This document shows positions 19,346-28,259 of a stretch of DNA of 43,470 nt, one piece after another; the stretch's first letter is position 1, and the number at the start of each line of letters is the position of its first letter. The DNA is from Thiogranum sp. (GTDB lineage: Bacteria > Pseudomonadota > Gammaproteobacteria > DSM-19610): positions 1-43,470 of the forward strand of contig JASBSN010000078.1 of assembly GCA_030148915.1 (NCBI GenBank), given 5' to 3'. The translations under genes were made by a program, and so were the position numbers. Under the pieces are notes generated by a model. It ran no database searches. It was not told where the DNA came from and was given only the letters and a program-made list of their open reading frames with translations.

Positions 19346-19792
19346 TCAGCTTTCGACCTTGATCCGTCGCGGCATGACCTTGGCCTGTTTGGGGATGGCG
19401 ATCTCCAGCACACCCTCTTTGCACTTGGCACTGATGGCCTCGCCGTCGGCCGTGTCCGGCAGACTGAAGCGGCGCGAAAAACTGCCGCGGACGCGCTCGA
19501 CGCGCTTGTAACCTTCGCGCTCCTCACTGGTCTCGCTATGGCGCTGCCCCTTGATGGACAACACACCGTTCTCCATATTGACTTCGATATCTTCCGGCTT
19601 GACCCCCGGCACATCGGCATGGATCAAAAAGCGTTCATCTTCCTCGCGGATATCCACCGCGGGGACCCAATCGCTGGCGGCCAGCTCGTCGCGATCGTCG
19701 CCGTAGCTCGGCACGCGACCGTCGAACAGTCGGTTCATTTCGCCGTGCAGTTGGTTGAGCAGGCCCCAGGGTTCGTAACGTACAAGAGACAT
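19346..19792 (-). CDS. Hsp20/alpha-crystallin small heat-shock protein
   Basis: A 148-residue small heat-shock protein. The alpha-crystallin domain runs from about residue 45 to 138: WVPAVDIREEDERFLIHADV, PGVKPEDIEVNMENGVLSI and the strand with GSFSRRFSLP. It ends with a short tail KVMPRRIKVES; the usual IxI/V tail motif is represented by RIKVES. These proteins form oligomers that hold unfolding proteins for DnaK/ClpB (family knowledge). The ATG at 19792 follows a strong AGGAGGTGG ribosome-binding site. A sigma32-type promoter starts 60 nt upstream, and cbpA follows downstream, a two-gene heat-shock unit. Confidence 0.94.
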   Translation of the reverse strand: MSLVRYEPWGLLNQLHGEMNRLFDGRVPSYGDDRDELAASDWVPAVDIREEDERFLIHADVPGVKPEDIEVNMENGVLSIKGQRHSETSEEREGYKRVERVRGSFSRRFSLPDTADGEAISAKCKEGVLEIAIPKQAKVMPRRIKVES

Positions 19793-19852
19793 GGTTCCAC
19801 CTCCTAATATTTCAGTTACCGGGACACCGGACGGCGCCCCCGGATGACTGTG

Positions 19853-19881
19853 ATATAGGATCGGCAGCGGTGCTTTTCAAG
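19853..19881 (-). promoter_or_regulatory. Predicted sigma32 promoter of hsp20-cbpA
   Basis: On the minus strand CTTGAAA (19881-19875) is a perfect -35 box, then 15 nt, then CCTATAT (19859-19853), one mismatch from CCCATnT. Spacing is inside the known 11-16 nt range. It lies 60 nt from the hsp20 ATG, giving a leader of about 53 nt. Confidence 0.75.
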
Positions 19882-19955
19882 GCCCCGGCTTAAAATTTTC
19901 CGCCCGCCCGGCAGCCGGCAACCCGCGCATCCACTCGGCGTTAGGGCGCACGCGC

Positions 19956-20705
19956 TCAGCGTGCTGCCGATCGCCGTTGCAGTTCGGCCCAGAGCTCGCG
20001 GTAGGCGCCGGCCGCCGGACTGGCGTGGGCATAGGTCTCCAAGGGCGCACGATGCACGCCCATTTGCTCAACTTCGCTGGCATAAGGTATGCAAGTTGCC
20101 AGCGCCTGTTCCAGAGCTCCCGAACGCTGCGCGATCATTTCGCGGTGCAGACTCTTGCGTCGATCAACCATGGAAAAGAAAGGCACCACGCGTAAATGCC
20201 GATAATCCTCGCCGGCGCAAAACGCCAGCACCTGCTCCAGGGTGCGCAACGACAAGGTGGTGGGTATGACAGGCACCAGCAGCACATCGGCGGCGGCGAA
20301 AATATTTTCCGACAGCAGTGAAATACCGGGTGGACAATCCAGAAACAGATACTGGTATTGACCGCGCACCGACTTGAGCAGCTTGCGAATACGGGTTCCC
20401 GGTTTGCGCTGACGCTCCAGCAGCAGATCCATATTGCGGTAGGAGAAATCCGCCGGGACCAGATCGAGCCGGGGAAAATCCGTGGCCTTGATGGCCGCCG
20501 CCAATTTCCGCTTGCGCCGGAACAGGCCCGGTGAGCCGCCTTTGACGCGCGGCTTAATGCGGTAATAAAAGCTGGCTGCACCCTGAGGATCGAGATCCCA
20601 CACCAATGTGCCGGCCCCGCCCAGAGCGGCCAGGTAAGATAGGTTGACGGCCGTGGCGGTCTTGCCGACGCCCCCCTTGAGGTTGTAGCAGGCGACGGTG
20701 ATCAT
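19956..20705 (-). CDS. Orphan ParA/MinD-family ATPase
   Basis: A 249-residue P-loop ATPase. The deviant Walker A is KGGVGKTA (signature lysine in KGGVGK) at 10-17, Walker A' is WDLDPQGAAS, and Walker B is LFLDCPPGIS. There is no N-terminal DNA-binding extension, so it is the short, McdA/Soj-like class. Such ATPases form nucleoid gradients that place plasmids, origins, carboxysomes, chemoreceptors or storage granules (family knowledge). No ParB gene or parS-like repeats are seen. Its start overlaps the stop of the CHAD gene by 4 nt (ATGA), so the two proteins are translationally coupled and the CHAD protein is the likely cargo adaptor (inference). Confidence 0.88.
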   Translation of the reverse strand: MITVACYNLKGGVGKTATAVNLSYLAALGGAGTLVWDLDPQGAASFYYRIKPRVKGGSPGLFRRKRKLAAAIKATDFPRLDLVPADFSYRNMDLLLERQRKPGTRIRKLLKSVRGQYQYLFLDCPPGISLLSENIFAAADVLLVPVIPTTLSLRTLEQVLAFCAGEDYRHLRVVPFFSMVDRRKSLHREMIAQRSGALEQALATCIPYASEVEQMGVHRAPLETYAHASPAAGAYRELWAELQRRSAAR

Positions 20706-22282
20706 GAGGTCTTTGCACCGCCGGCGGGACGAAACAGCCGTTTGAACGCCGCCTGATTCTGCGCACGGGCAAAGCGCTTGAAGCGCGCCGCGAATCTGTC
20801 GCGCGCCTGGTGTCGGCGCGTTTCCAGCGTCTCCAACAGGACCGCCATGGCCTCACCGGTCGCGGCGCTGTATTCACCGCGCCGGCGCATTTCCATGGCA
20901 AAGCGGCGCAGCGACACAACCTGCACTTCCAGATCCTGGAAGTCACCCAGGTTGTCCTGCAGCTGTTTCAGCGCCTTGATCGCGACCTGAATCTGCTCGG
21001 GAGGATAGAGTGATTGAAAAAATTCCATCAGATATCGCAGCTTCTTGCAGGCTTTGCGCAGCGCGTGGAGCTCGCCCGGCGGCGAATCGGCGTTAATCGC
21101 CTGACCCGCCGCGAGGATACGTTTGTAGGTACGCCACGTGCGTCGGTGAGCGACCCGATCGATGCGCTTGAGCGCATCGCGCGCCACCGGTCGCTTGGCC
21201 AGGGGCGCATCCAGATAGCGCTGCCACCGTTGCTTGAGCTTATGGTAGCGCTTGCCCTGCAACGCCACCGTCAGCCGCTCGACCCGCTCCTGTTGTTGTT
21301 TGTAGAGCAGGAAAGTCCGCAAGGGCTCCAGCGCCGGACGCAGTTCGCTCGGTAATACGGCGCGATAAGAGGCGAATTTCAGCAGGTAGACATCCAGGTC
21401 GCGCAGCGTACCGGTGAGATTGCCCAGCCAGGCGAACTCCGCCGTGAAACGCTGGCGCAACGAGGCTGGAAACACGTGCTTCAACTCATCGAGCAATGAG
21501 CGCGTACGCCGCACGGCAACCCGAAAATCGTGCAGAAATTCGCTGTCCAGACCGTCCAGCGCGCCGGCTTCGTTGGCTTGCAGGGTGGCGAACAGCCGGG
21601 CCGCTATGTGACGTGCCGCGGCGTCGGCGCGCATGTCTCCCTGCAGTTGGATATCGAGCTTCCCGCTATCCTCACCAGGTCGCTTACCCGTCGCAGCGAG
21701 GGCCAGCGCATAAAGATCGTCTGTCGCTGTCTCCAGCGCGAAATCCCGCGCCAGGCCAGCGGCGAGTCGCCGCGCGCTCTTAGCGTAGCCGCGCAGCGGC
21801 TGCAGCAAGAGCCGCTTCTGCAACATGCGGGGTTTGCCGCCGCCATCGAGCAGACCGACGGACTCCACCTGCAGGCGGACCCGGGTCTTGCCCTCGTCGT
21901 CCACGCCGCGCAACGGGTAGCGGCGCACCTGCAAGGTGGCCACCGGTAGCAGCGCTCTCATATCCAAAAGCTTTTCCAGCCGCCGGCGCAGTTCACCGGG
22001 CGGCAGGTCGGCGGGAAATCCCGACACCGGCAGCGCCGCGGCCAGCGCTGCTTGGAGCTGACGCCCGCTATCGCGCAGCAGGCGCAACTCGGCGCCGGCG
22101 GCGGTATGGGTCTGTTCCAGGCTGTAGCCGGCGGCGTACAAGCGCCCGTCAAAGCTGTCGTAGTAGGTGATCTGGACCTGCTCGAGCGGATCGGCCGTGA
22201 GGCCGGCTTGAGCGCTCAGGCGGTCACGCCAATGCCTCAGCCTCTGCGCGCCGCCCAGTGGATAGATCGAAGCTTTCTGCAT
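20702..22282 (-). CDS. CYTH-like/CHAD-domain protein
   Basis: A 526-residue protein. The C-terminal two thirds (about 217-500) is a CHAD domain, a helical basic fold that binds inorganic polyphosphate; the conserved blocks are FLHDFRVAVRRTRSLL (249-264) and ELHALRKACKKLRYLMEFF. The N-terminal part (about 1-195) resembles a CYTH triphosphatase barrel (ITYYDSFDGRLYAAGYSLEQ; strands with RVRLQVESVG), but the N-terminal ExExK motif is not visible, so it is probably degenerate. CHAD proteins localise to polyphosphate granules (family knowledge). The ATG at 22282 avoids 39 non-family residues upstream. The gene is coupled to a ParA ATPase downstream. Confidence 0.82.
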   Translation of the reverse strand: MQKASIYPLGGAQRLRHWRDRLSAQAGLTADPLEQVQITYYDSFDGRLYAAGYSLEQTHTAAGAELRLLRDSGRQLQAALAAALPVSGFPADLPPGELRRRLEKLLDMRALLPVATLQVRRYPLRGVDDEGKTRVRLQVESVGLLDGGGKPRMLQKRLLLQPLRGYAKSARRLAAGLARDFALETATDDLYALALAATGKRPGEDSGKLDIQLQGDMRADAAARHIAARLFATLQANEAGALDGLDSEFLHDFRVAVRRTRSLLDELKHVFPASLRQRFTAEFAWLGNLTGTLRDLDVYLLKFASYRAVLPSELRPALEPLRTFLLYKQQQERVERLTVALQGKRYHKLKQRWQRYLDAPLAKRPVARDALKRIDRVAHRRTWRTYKRILAAGQAINADSPPGELHALRKACKKLRYLMEFFQSLYPPEQIQVAIKALKQLQDNLGDFQDLEVQVVSLRRFAMEMRRRGEYSAATGEAMAVLLETLETRRHQARDRFAARFKRFARAQNQAAFKRLFRPAGGAKTS

Positions 22283-22395
22283 GCAGCTCAAAGCCCCCGG
22301 TACACGACCAACCGGGGCAGACTTGGGGATCGGTATGGCTCTTTCATTCAGGGCGAGCCTAGCGGAAATTTGTCTTTGTTGACACCTCGTTGCCG

Positions 22396-22413
22396 CCACC
22401 CCGGCTGGGGTGG
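22396..22413. promoter_or_regulatory. GC-rich stem-loop after DUF3501
   Basis: CCACCCC-GGCT-GGGGTGG, a perfect 7-bp stem, lies 7 nt past the DUF3501 stop on the minus strand. No T-tract follows in that direction. It probably marks the end of the rubrerythrin unit, either as a processing site or as part of a factor-dependent terminator. Confidence 0.45.
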
Positions 22414-22419
22414 CCGGTT

Positions 22420-23016
22420 TTAGGTGAAGTCCTGTACCAGGGCGGCGCGGATATTCTCCGGCAACGGTTCGAGTTGCTGCGTATAGGCCTGGTGGGAGAT
22501 ACCGGCGCCCAGCGAGGCGCCTTCGCGGGCCGCGGCGACCATCTGGGCGCTGAACTCGAAGCGCATGAAGTGTACCGAGGAAGTCTTTTCGTCATTTTCC
22601 CGCGCCAGGTCCTCATCGGCCGTGGCGAACACCGGGTCAAAGCCGTAGACGCGCAACCACACTTCGTCCTCGATACCCTTGAGGTCCGCCAGCACTTTGC
22701 GCCGCTCCTGCTCGTCGGCGACTTCGATCATGAACGTCGCTTTGAGGTTGCCGCCATCGGGAATCAGCGGATTGTAGGCATCCAATTCTTCCTGGATCCC
22801 GGCGGCTTCGAAAATCCGCTCGACGCGCAGCATTTCCTGAATCTGGTACTGCATGGTCAGGCGATCCTCGAAATACAGCGCAGCGATAGGACCCAGCGGC
22901 ACACGGCGATTCTTTTTGTGAGCGATCACCCGGGCGCGGAACTCAGCGCGCGCCTCGGCGTACTGTTCCAGCGAATACAGGTCACTTCGGGTCAACTTTT
23001 CCATGGTCGTTTCCAT
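22420..23016 (-). CDS. DUF3501 family protein
   Basis: A 198-residue soluble protein of the DUF3501 family (LTRSDLYSLEQYAEARAEFR; RVPLGPIAALYFEDRLTMQY; IQEMLRVERIF). Its function is unknown. The family is regularly found downstream of a rubrerythrin and a CCG-domain Fe-S protein, as here (family knowledge), which points to a shared role in peroxide or iron-sulfur redox chemistry (inference). I choose the ATG at 23016: GAGGA lies 8 nt upstream and overlaps the stop of the Fe-S gene, whereas the earlier in-frame start at 23031 is a TTG without its own site. Coupled translation with the upstream gene is likely. Confidence 0.85.
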   Translation of the reverse strand: METTMEKLTRSDLYSLEQYAEARAEFRARVIAHKKNRRVPLGPIAALYFEDRLTMQYQIQEMLRVERIFEAAGIQEELDAYNPLIPDGGNLKATFMIEVADEQERRKVLADLKGIEDEVWLRVYGFDPVFATADEDLARENDEKTSSVHFMRFEFSAQMVAAAREGASLGAGISHQAYTQQLEPLPENIRAALVQDFT

Positions 23017-23027
23017 TGTCTGTGTCC

Positions 23028-24362
23028 TCAAATACCGTAGGCCTGACGCAGCAGTTTCAGCGGATGCTGCGGCGCGCGCGGCGCGCTCAGTCCGTTCTCG
23101 ATCTGATGCCCGGCCATGGGGCAGTCACTACTGTAGTAATCGGCCGCCGCTTTTTCCACACGCGTGATCACCGGCTTGCAGATTTTCATCGAAATCTCGT
23201 GAAACTCTTTCTTCACCGCGTAGGTACCATCGTGCCCGGAACAGCGTTCAATCGCTTCGACCTGCGTTTGCGGAATCAGTTGCAGCAGTTCGCGGGTTTT
23301 CAGCCCGAGGTTCTGCACGCGCAGATGGCAGGCGACGTGATAGGCGATTTTACCCAGGCTGTTGCTGAAATCGGTTTTCAACTGGCCGTGCTTGTGGCGC
23401 AGCATCAGATACTCAAACGGGTCGTAAATATTATCGCGCACTTTGGCCACATCCGCGTCCCCGGGAAACATCAGCGGCAGTTCCTGCTTGAACATCAACA
23501 CGCACGAGGGCACCGGGGCGACCACATCCCAGCCCTGATCGATGAGCTTGACCAGTTGCGGCACATTGACCTCTTTTGCCTGGCGCACCGCCTGCAGATC
23601 GCCCAGTTCCAGTTTCGGCATACCGCAGCAGCGCTCGGTTTCGGTCAGCCGCACCGGGATAGCGTTGTGCTCGAAAATAGCGATCAGGTCCTCGCCCAGC
23701 TCCGGCTCGTTGTAGTTGGCGTAGCAGGTGGCGAACAGCACCACCTTGCCGCGTGTCGGGCCGGCCGCGGGGGCCGCCTCGGCGGCGCTGTTACGCTCCG
23801 TGGACAAACGTTTGCGCAGCGTTTTGGAGTGATAATCGGGGAGCACCGCATCCGGGTGCACCTCGAGCAGTTCTTCGACCACGCGCCGCCCGGCGCGGTT
23901 GTGGTTGACGGCGTTGACGATCGTCGAGACCACCGGAATACCGGCCAGGGTGCCAACCCGGTCGGTGGCGGTGAGGATTTTGTCGCGCACGCGGGTTTTG
24001 CCCTGACTGTGTCTGACGGCCTTGGCCCGCAGCATCAAGTGCGGGAAATCGACATTCCATTCGTGCGGCGGCACGTAAGGGCATTTAGTCATGTAGCACA
24101 TGTCACACAGATAACAGTGATCGACCACCTCCCAATAGACGCGCTTGTCGACGCCGTCGAGCTCGGTGGTCGGTGACTCATCGATGGCATCGAACAGGGT
24201 CGGAAAGGCGTGGCACAGGCTGAAGCAACGGCGACAGCCATGGCAGATATCGAACACCCGCTCCAGTTCCTGGAACAGGGACGCTTCGTTGTAGTACTGC
24301 GGATTCTGCCAGTCGATAGGGTGACGGGTGGGTGCTTCCAGGCTACCTTCGCGGACGGCCAT
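23028..24362 (-). CDS. CCG-domain (heterodisulfide reductase/GlpC-like) iron-sulfur protein
   Basis: A 444-residue protein of the (Fe-S)-binding GlpC/HdrD group. Two 4Fe-4S ferredoxin-type motifs are near the N-terminus: CHGCRRCFSLCHAFP and CYLCDMCYMTKCPYVPP. Two CCG-type modules follow, with CYANYNEPELGEDL...CCGMPKLELG and a second with VACHLRVQNLGLKT and RCSGHDG. Such proteins pass electrons between quinone or flavin partners and an oxidant or disulfide (family knowledge). The ATG at 24362 (MAVREGSLEAPTRHPIDWQN) is chosen over an upstream start at 24419, which adds non-family residues. It lies between rubrerythrin and DUF3501 and may reduce the former (inference). Confidence 0.88.
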   Translation of the reverse strand: MAVREGSLEAPTRHPIDWQNPQYYNEASLFQELERVFDICHGCRRCFSLCHAFPTLFDAIDESPTTELDGVDKRVYWEVVDHCYLCDMCYMTKCPYVPPHEWNVDFPHLMLRAKAVRHSQGKTRVRDKILTATDRVGTLAGIPVVSTIVNAVNHNRAGRRVVEELLEVHPDAVLPDYHSKTLRKRLSTERNSAAEAAPAAGPTRGKVVLFATCYANYNEPELGEDLIAIFEHNAIPVRLTETERCCGMPKLELGDLQAVRQAKEVNVPQLVKLIDQGWDVVAPVPSCVLMFKQELPLMFPGDADVAKVRDNIYDPFEYLMLRHKHGQLKTDFSNSLGKIAYHVACHLRVQNLGLKTRELLQLIPQTQVEAIERCSGHDGTYAVKKEFHEISMKICKPVITRVEKAAADYYSSDCPMAGHQIENGLSAPRAPQHPLKLLRQAYGI

Positions 24363-24502
24363 CGGGTATCTCCGTGCAACTGAATGAATGGGCGAGAGTG
24401 TAACCCCGTCCCGGCACAATTCACGCCGCTACGGGGCTGGAGCGAAATACCGGCACACGCCGGGACCTCGGCCCCGGCGTGAGAATCCGGCGCGCCCGCC
24501 TA

Positions 24503-24922
24503 TCAGGCGTCCAGCGTATCCAGAGCTTTCTGGAACCGGTTGGCATGAGAACGCTCGGCTTTGGCCAGGGTTTCGAACCAGTCGGCGATTTCGTCGAAAC
24601 TCTCGTCGCGCGCGGTCTTGGCCATACCTGGATACATATCGGTGTATTCGTGGGTTTCACCGGCGATCGCCGCCTTGAGGTTGTCGGAAGTTCCCCCGAT
24701 CGGTAGGCCGGTGGCCGGATCCCCGACCGCCTCGAGGTATTCGAGGTGGCCGTGAGCGTGCCCGGTTTCGCCTTCGGCGGTAGAGCGGAACACCGCGGCG
24801 ACATCGTTGTAACCCTCGACATCGGCTTTGGATGCGAAATACAGATAGCGGCGATTGGCCTGGGATTCGCCGGCGAAGGCGGCTTTCAGATTGTCTTCGG
24901 TTTTCGAGCCTTTCAGGTCCAT
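24503..24922 (-). CDS. Rubrerythrin (di-iron domain only)
   Basis: A 139-residue ferritin-like protein with a four-helix di-iron site. Iron ligands are seen in [14 protein letters not shown], the ExxH of [20 protein letters not shown] and the second ExxH in [10 protein letters not shown]. The C-terminal rubredoxin domain of classical rubrerythrins is absent, so electrons must come from another protein; the Fe-S protein in the same unit is a candidate. Rubrerythrins reduce hydrogen peroxide (family knowledge). The ATG at 24922 has GGAGG 8 nt upstream. A perfect palindrome lies 50 nt before the start. Confidence 0.93.
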   Translation of the reverse strand: MDLKGSKTEDNLKAAFAGESQANRRYLYFASKADVEGYNDVAAVFRSTAEGETGHAHGHLEYLEAVGDPATGLPIGGTSDNLKAAIAGETHEYTDMYPGMAKTARDESFDEIADWFETLAKAERSHANRFQKALDTLDA

Positions 24923-24971
24923 GGTAGTAACCTCCAAAACAAAATAAGTGAAAACGGGCGATCGCCCAACT

Positions 24972-24988
24972 TTTAGACTCAGTCTAAA
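24972..24988. promoter_or_regulatory. Perfect 17-bp palindrome ahead of rubrerythrin (candidate operator)
   Basis: TTTAGACTCAGTCTAAA has 8-bp arms around a central C. It lies 50 nt upstream of the rubrerythrin ATG, where a core promoter is expected. Two more repeats flank it: GGGCGATCGCCC at 24956-24967 and CTAGA/TCTAG at 24989-25006. The palindrome resembles a homodimer operator; it does not match the E. coli Fur, PerR or IscR consensus. Confidence 0.6.
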
Positions 24989-25109
24989 CTAGAACCCAGA
25001 ATCTAGCTCAGGCCATGACGGCTGTCAATCGCCGGTTTACCGGCAGGCGCGCCCGGCCACTGCGGTCACACGCTGTGCGTTGACCCTCCAAGGGCGGGCG
25101 GGTAACGTA

Positions 25110-25388
25110 ATGCCCCCAAAACACAATCGAGATACTGCAACCTTGGCCAAACGCAGCGTTAAAACACCGGATTTCGAAACCGCGCTGGCGGAACTCGAGG
25201 CATTGGTGGAAAAAATGGAACAGGGCGACCTGAGTCTGGATGAATCGCTGCAGCAGTTCGAGCGCGGCGTGCAATTGACGCGTTCGTGCCAGCAAGCCCT
25301 GAAGGACGCCGAACAAAAAGTGCAGGTGCTGCTGGAAAAAGACGGGCAGGCCAGCCTGGAACCGTTTGACGACGATGCAACCACCTGA
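25110..25388 (+). CDS. xseB: Exodeoxyribonuclease VII small subunit
   Basis: XseB packs in several copies around XseA to form exonuclease VII, which degrades single-stranded DNA (family knowledge). The 92-residue protein is two long helices: [20 protein letters not shown], then [20 protein letters not shown] and [15 protein letters not shown]. The ATG at 25110 ([16 protein letters not shown]) is chosen over the frame start at 25080, since family members have a short basic N-terminus. The stop overlaps the ispA start by 14 nt, the classic xseB-ispA-dxs coupling. XseA is not in the window. Confidence 0.93.
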   Translation: MPPKHNRDTATLAKRSVKTPDFETALAELEALVEKMEQGDLSLDESLQQFERGVQLTRSCQQALKDAEQKVQVLLEKDGQASLEPFDDDATT

Positions 25389-26274
25389 ACTGGCGGCCTT
25401 CGCCGCCGAGTGCAAACAACGCGTCGAAAGCGCCCTGACAGCTTTCCTGCCCTCGCCCGGCACACTGCCCGCGGACTTGCACGAAGCCATGCGTTATGCC
25501 GCGTTGCAGGGTGGCAAGCGGGTACGACCGCTGCTGGTATACGCCGCCGGCGGTGCCCTCAATGCCGACCCCCAGGCGCTCGATGTGGCCGCCAGCGCGG
25601 TGGAGTGCATCCACGCCTACTCGCTGGTGCACGACGACTTGCCGGCCATGGACAACGACGACCTGCGCCGCGGTCAACCCACCTGTCACCGCGCTTTCGG
25701 CGAGGCGCTCGCGGTGCTGGCCGGCGACGCCCTGCAAAGCAAGGCGTTCCATCTGTTGGCGCACGCGCCGATGGGACCGCTCAAGCCAGCCACCCGCTTG
25801 CACATGATCGAACTGCTGGCGCTGGCCGCCGGTTCACGCGGTATGGCCGGCGGCCAGGCCATCGATCTTGCCGCGGTCGGCCGCGAGCTGGATATCGCCG
25901 AACTGGAAGATATGCACATTCACAAAACCGGCGCGCTGATCCGCGCCTCTGTGCTGCTGGGCGCCTTGTGCGCCGATAGCCTGGACGACGCGCAGCGTCG
26001 CGCCCTGGATCACTACGGCAAGTGTATCGGGCTGGCCTTCCAGGTGCAGGACGACATTCTCGATGTGACCGGCAGCACCGAGGAGTTGGGCAAGCAGGCC
26101 GGCGCCGATCGGGCCTTGCGCAAACCTACTTACCCCGACCTGCTGGGCCTGGCCGGGGCCCGCGAACGCGCCGGCGAGCTACATCAGCGGGCAATCGAGA
26201 GCCTCGCGGGGTTCGGCGCCGAGGCCGACCCACTGCGCTGGCTGTCGGCCTATATTGTCGCGCGCACCCACTGA
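25375..26274 (+). CDS. ispA: (2E,6E)-Farnesyl diphosphate synthase
   Basis: IspA joins dimethylallyl/geranyl diphosphate and isopentenyl diphosphate to farnesyl diphosphate (family knowledge). The first aspartate-rich motif is [14 protein letters not shown] (from residue 87), and the second is [26 protein letters not shown] is the diphosphate-binding block. The 299-residue length fits IspA. The ATG at 25375 lies inside the end of xseB; a TTG at 25366 is a weaker alternative. It supplies C15 diphosphate to quinone tail, undecaprenyl and haem-O synthesis. Confidence 0.95.
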   Translation: MQPPELAAFAAECKQRVESALTAFLPSPGTLPADLHEAMRYAALQGGKRVRPLLVYAAGGALNADPQALDVAASAVECIHAYSLVHDDLPAMDNDDLRRGQPTCHRAFGEALAVLAGDALQSKAFHLLAHAPMGPLKPATRLHMIELLALAAGSRGMAGGQAIDLAAVGRELDIAELEDMHIHKTGALIRASVLLGALCADSLDDAQRRALDHYGKCIGLAFQVQDDILDVTGSTEELGKQAGADRALRKPTYPDLLGLAGARERAGELHQRAIESLAGFGAEADPLRWLSAYIVARTH

Positions 26275-26369
26275 GCGCGGCACCCCACGAGCAGCGCCTA
26301 TCCGTCGCGCAACTTGCCAGCGCCGCGGCCAGCAAGGATAATCCACACCTGCCCGCTGCCGTGTTTCCC

Positions 26370-28259
26370 ATGACCACTGACCCTGACCTGCCCCTGTTGA
26401 GCCGTATCGATTCGCCGCAAGACCTGCGGGGACTGTCGATCGCCGATCTGGCGCCGCTCGCCGACCAGGCACGGCGCTTTCTGATCGACACCGTGGCGAC
26501 CACCGGCGGTCACCTGGCCGCCAATCTGGGCAGCGTGGAGCTGACCCTGGCGCTGCACTACATTTACCAGACCCCCGAGGACCGGCTGGTCTGGGACGTG
26601 GGCCATCAGAGCTATCTGCATAAAATTCTCACCGGCCGACGCGACCAAATGGGCAGCCTGCGCCAGAAAGACGGCCTGGCCGGATTCCCCAAACGTGACG
26701 AAAGCCCCTACGACAGCTTTGGCGTCGGCCACGCCAGCACCTCGATCAGCGCGGCGCTGGGCATGGCCATCGCCGCGGCCCACGACGGCAGTCAGCGCCG
26801 CGTGGTGGCCGTAATCGGCGACGGCGCCATGACCGCCGGACAGGCCTTCGAGGCGCTCAATCATGCCGGCAGTCTGGACGCCAACCTGCTGGTGGTGCTG
26901 AACGACAACGACATGTCGATTTCACCGAATGTCGGCGGCCTGTCGAATTACCTGGCGCGGATCCTCTCGGGGCGCACCTACTCGACCGTGCGCGAAGGCA
27001 GCAAGAAAGTGCTGCAGGGTATGCCGAGCGTCTGGGAACTGGCGCGTCGGGCCGAAGAACACATGAAGGGCATGGTCATCCCCGGCACGCTGTTCGAGGA
27101 GTTGGGCTTCAACTACATCGGCCCCATCGACGGCCACGATACCGCCGCTCTGGTGAAAACACTGCGCAACCTGCGTGCGCTCAACGGCCCCCAACTGCTG
27201 CACGTGGTCACCCGTAAGGGCAAAGGCTATGCGCCGGCCGAGGCCAACCCCTGCGCCTTTCACGGCGTCGGCAAGTTCGACCCCGCCACCGGCCGGAGCG
27301 TGCCGGCCGCTGCGGCGGCCAAAACCTATACCCAGGTCTTCAGCGACTGGGTCTGTGACATGGCGGCAGCCGACGAGCGCCTGGTCGCCATCACCCCGGC
27401 GATGCGCGAGGGCTCGGGGTTGGTGAGTTTTTCCCAACGTTTTCCGCAGCGTTATTTCGACGTCGGCATCGCCGAACAGCATAGCGTGACGCTGGCCGCC
27501 GGCATGGCCTGCGAGGGGCTCAAGCCGGTGGTGGCCATTTATTCGACGTTTCTGCAGCGCGCCTACGACCAACTGATCCACGACGTCGCCCTGCAGAATC
27601 TGCCCGTCCTGTTCGCCATTGACCGCGGCGGGCTGGTCGGCAATGACGGCCCGACGCACTCCGGCAATTACGATCTCAGCTATCTGCGCTGCATCCCCAA
27701 CCTGACGCTGATGACACCGGCCGACGAAAACGAATGCCGGCGCATGCTCAGCACCGGCCACCGATTGCCCGGGCCGGCGGCCGTGCGCTATCCGCGGGGC
27801 GCCGGTCCGGGAGCGCGGATCGACTCAGGCCTGGAACCGCTGGCGGTGGGCCAAGCGAAGGTAATGCGCGAAGGTCGCGAGGTGGCGCTGCTGGTGTTCG
27901 GCAGTCTGCTGCCCGCGGCGCTGGCCGCAGCCGAGCGGCTGGACGCCAGCGTGGTCAACATGCGTTTTGTCAAACCGCTGGACGAATCCTGCCTGCTGGA
28001 GATGGCCGGTCGCCACCGCCTGCTGGTCAGCATCGAGGACAACGCCGTGGCCGGCGGCGCGGGCAGTGCCGTGGCCGAGGCTCTGGCCGGGCACGGCATG
28101 ACCACCCCCCTGCTCATGCTCGGTATCGCCGATCGCTTCATCGAACACGCCAGCCGCGAGCAGCAACTGGCTGAATGTGGCCTGGATACGGAAGGCATTT
28201 ACCAGCGTGTTCAAAGGGAAATGGCCTCTGGAATTGCAACCCTGCGGGCTGTCGATTAA
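26370..28259 (+). CDS. dxs: 1-Deoxy-D-xylulose-5-phosphate synthase
   Basis: Dxs condenses pyruvate and glyceraldehyde 3-phosphate using thiamine diphosphate, the entry step of the MEP isoprenoid pathway (family knowledge). The thiamine-diphosphate motif is [20 protein letters not shown] ending in [29 protein letters not shown] is the N-terminal substrate region; [18 protein letters not shown] belongs to the pyrimidine domain. The frame is open far upstream into ispA, but the ATG at 26370 gives 629 residues and a family-like N-terminus ([20 protein letters not shown]). No strong ribosome-binding site is seen. It is 95 nt after ispA. Confidence 0.96.
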   Translation: MTTDPDLPLLSRIDSPQDLRGLSIADLAPLADQARRFLIDTVATTGGHLAANLGSVELTLALHYIYQTPEDRLVWDVGHQSYLHKILTGRRDQMGSLRQKDGLAGFPKRDESPYDSFGVGHASTSISAALGMAIAAAHDGSQRRVVAVIGDGAMTAGQAFEALNHAGSLDANLLVVLNDNDMSISPNVGGLSNYLARILSGRTYSTVREGSKKVLQGMPSVWELARRAEEHMKGMVIPGTLFEELGFNYIGPIDGHDTAALVKTLRNLRALNGPQLLHVVTRKGKGYAPAEANPCAFHGVGKFDPATGRSVPAAAAAKTYTQVFSDWVCDMAAADERLVAITPAMREGSGLVSFSQRFPQRYFDVGIAEQHSVTLAAGMACEGLKPVVAIYSTFLQRAYDQLIHDVALQNLPVLFAIDRGGLVGNDGPTHSGNYDLSYLRCIPNLTLMTPADENECRRMLSTGHRLPGPAAVRYPRGAGPGARIDSGLEPLAVGQAKVMREGREVALLVFGSLLPAALAAAERLDASVVNMRFVKPLDESCLLEMAGRHRLLVSIEDNAVAGGAGSAVAEALAGHGMTTPLLMLGIADRFIEHASREQQLAECGLDTEGIYQRVQREMASGIATLRAVD

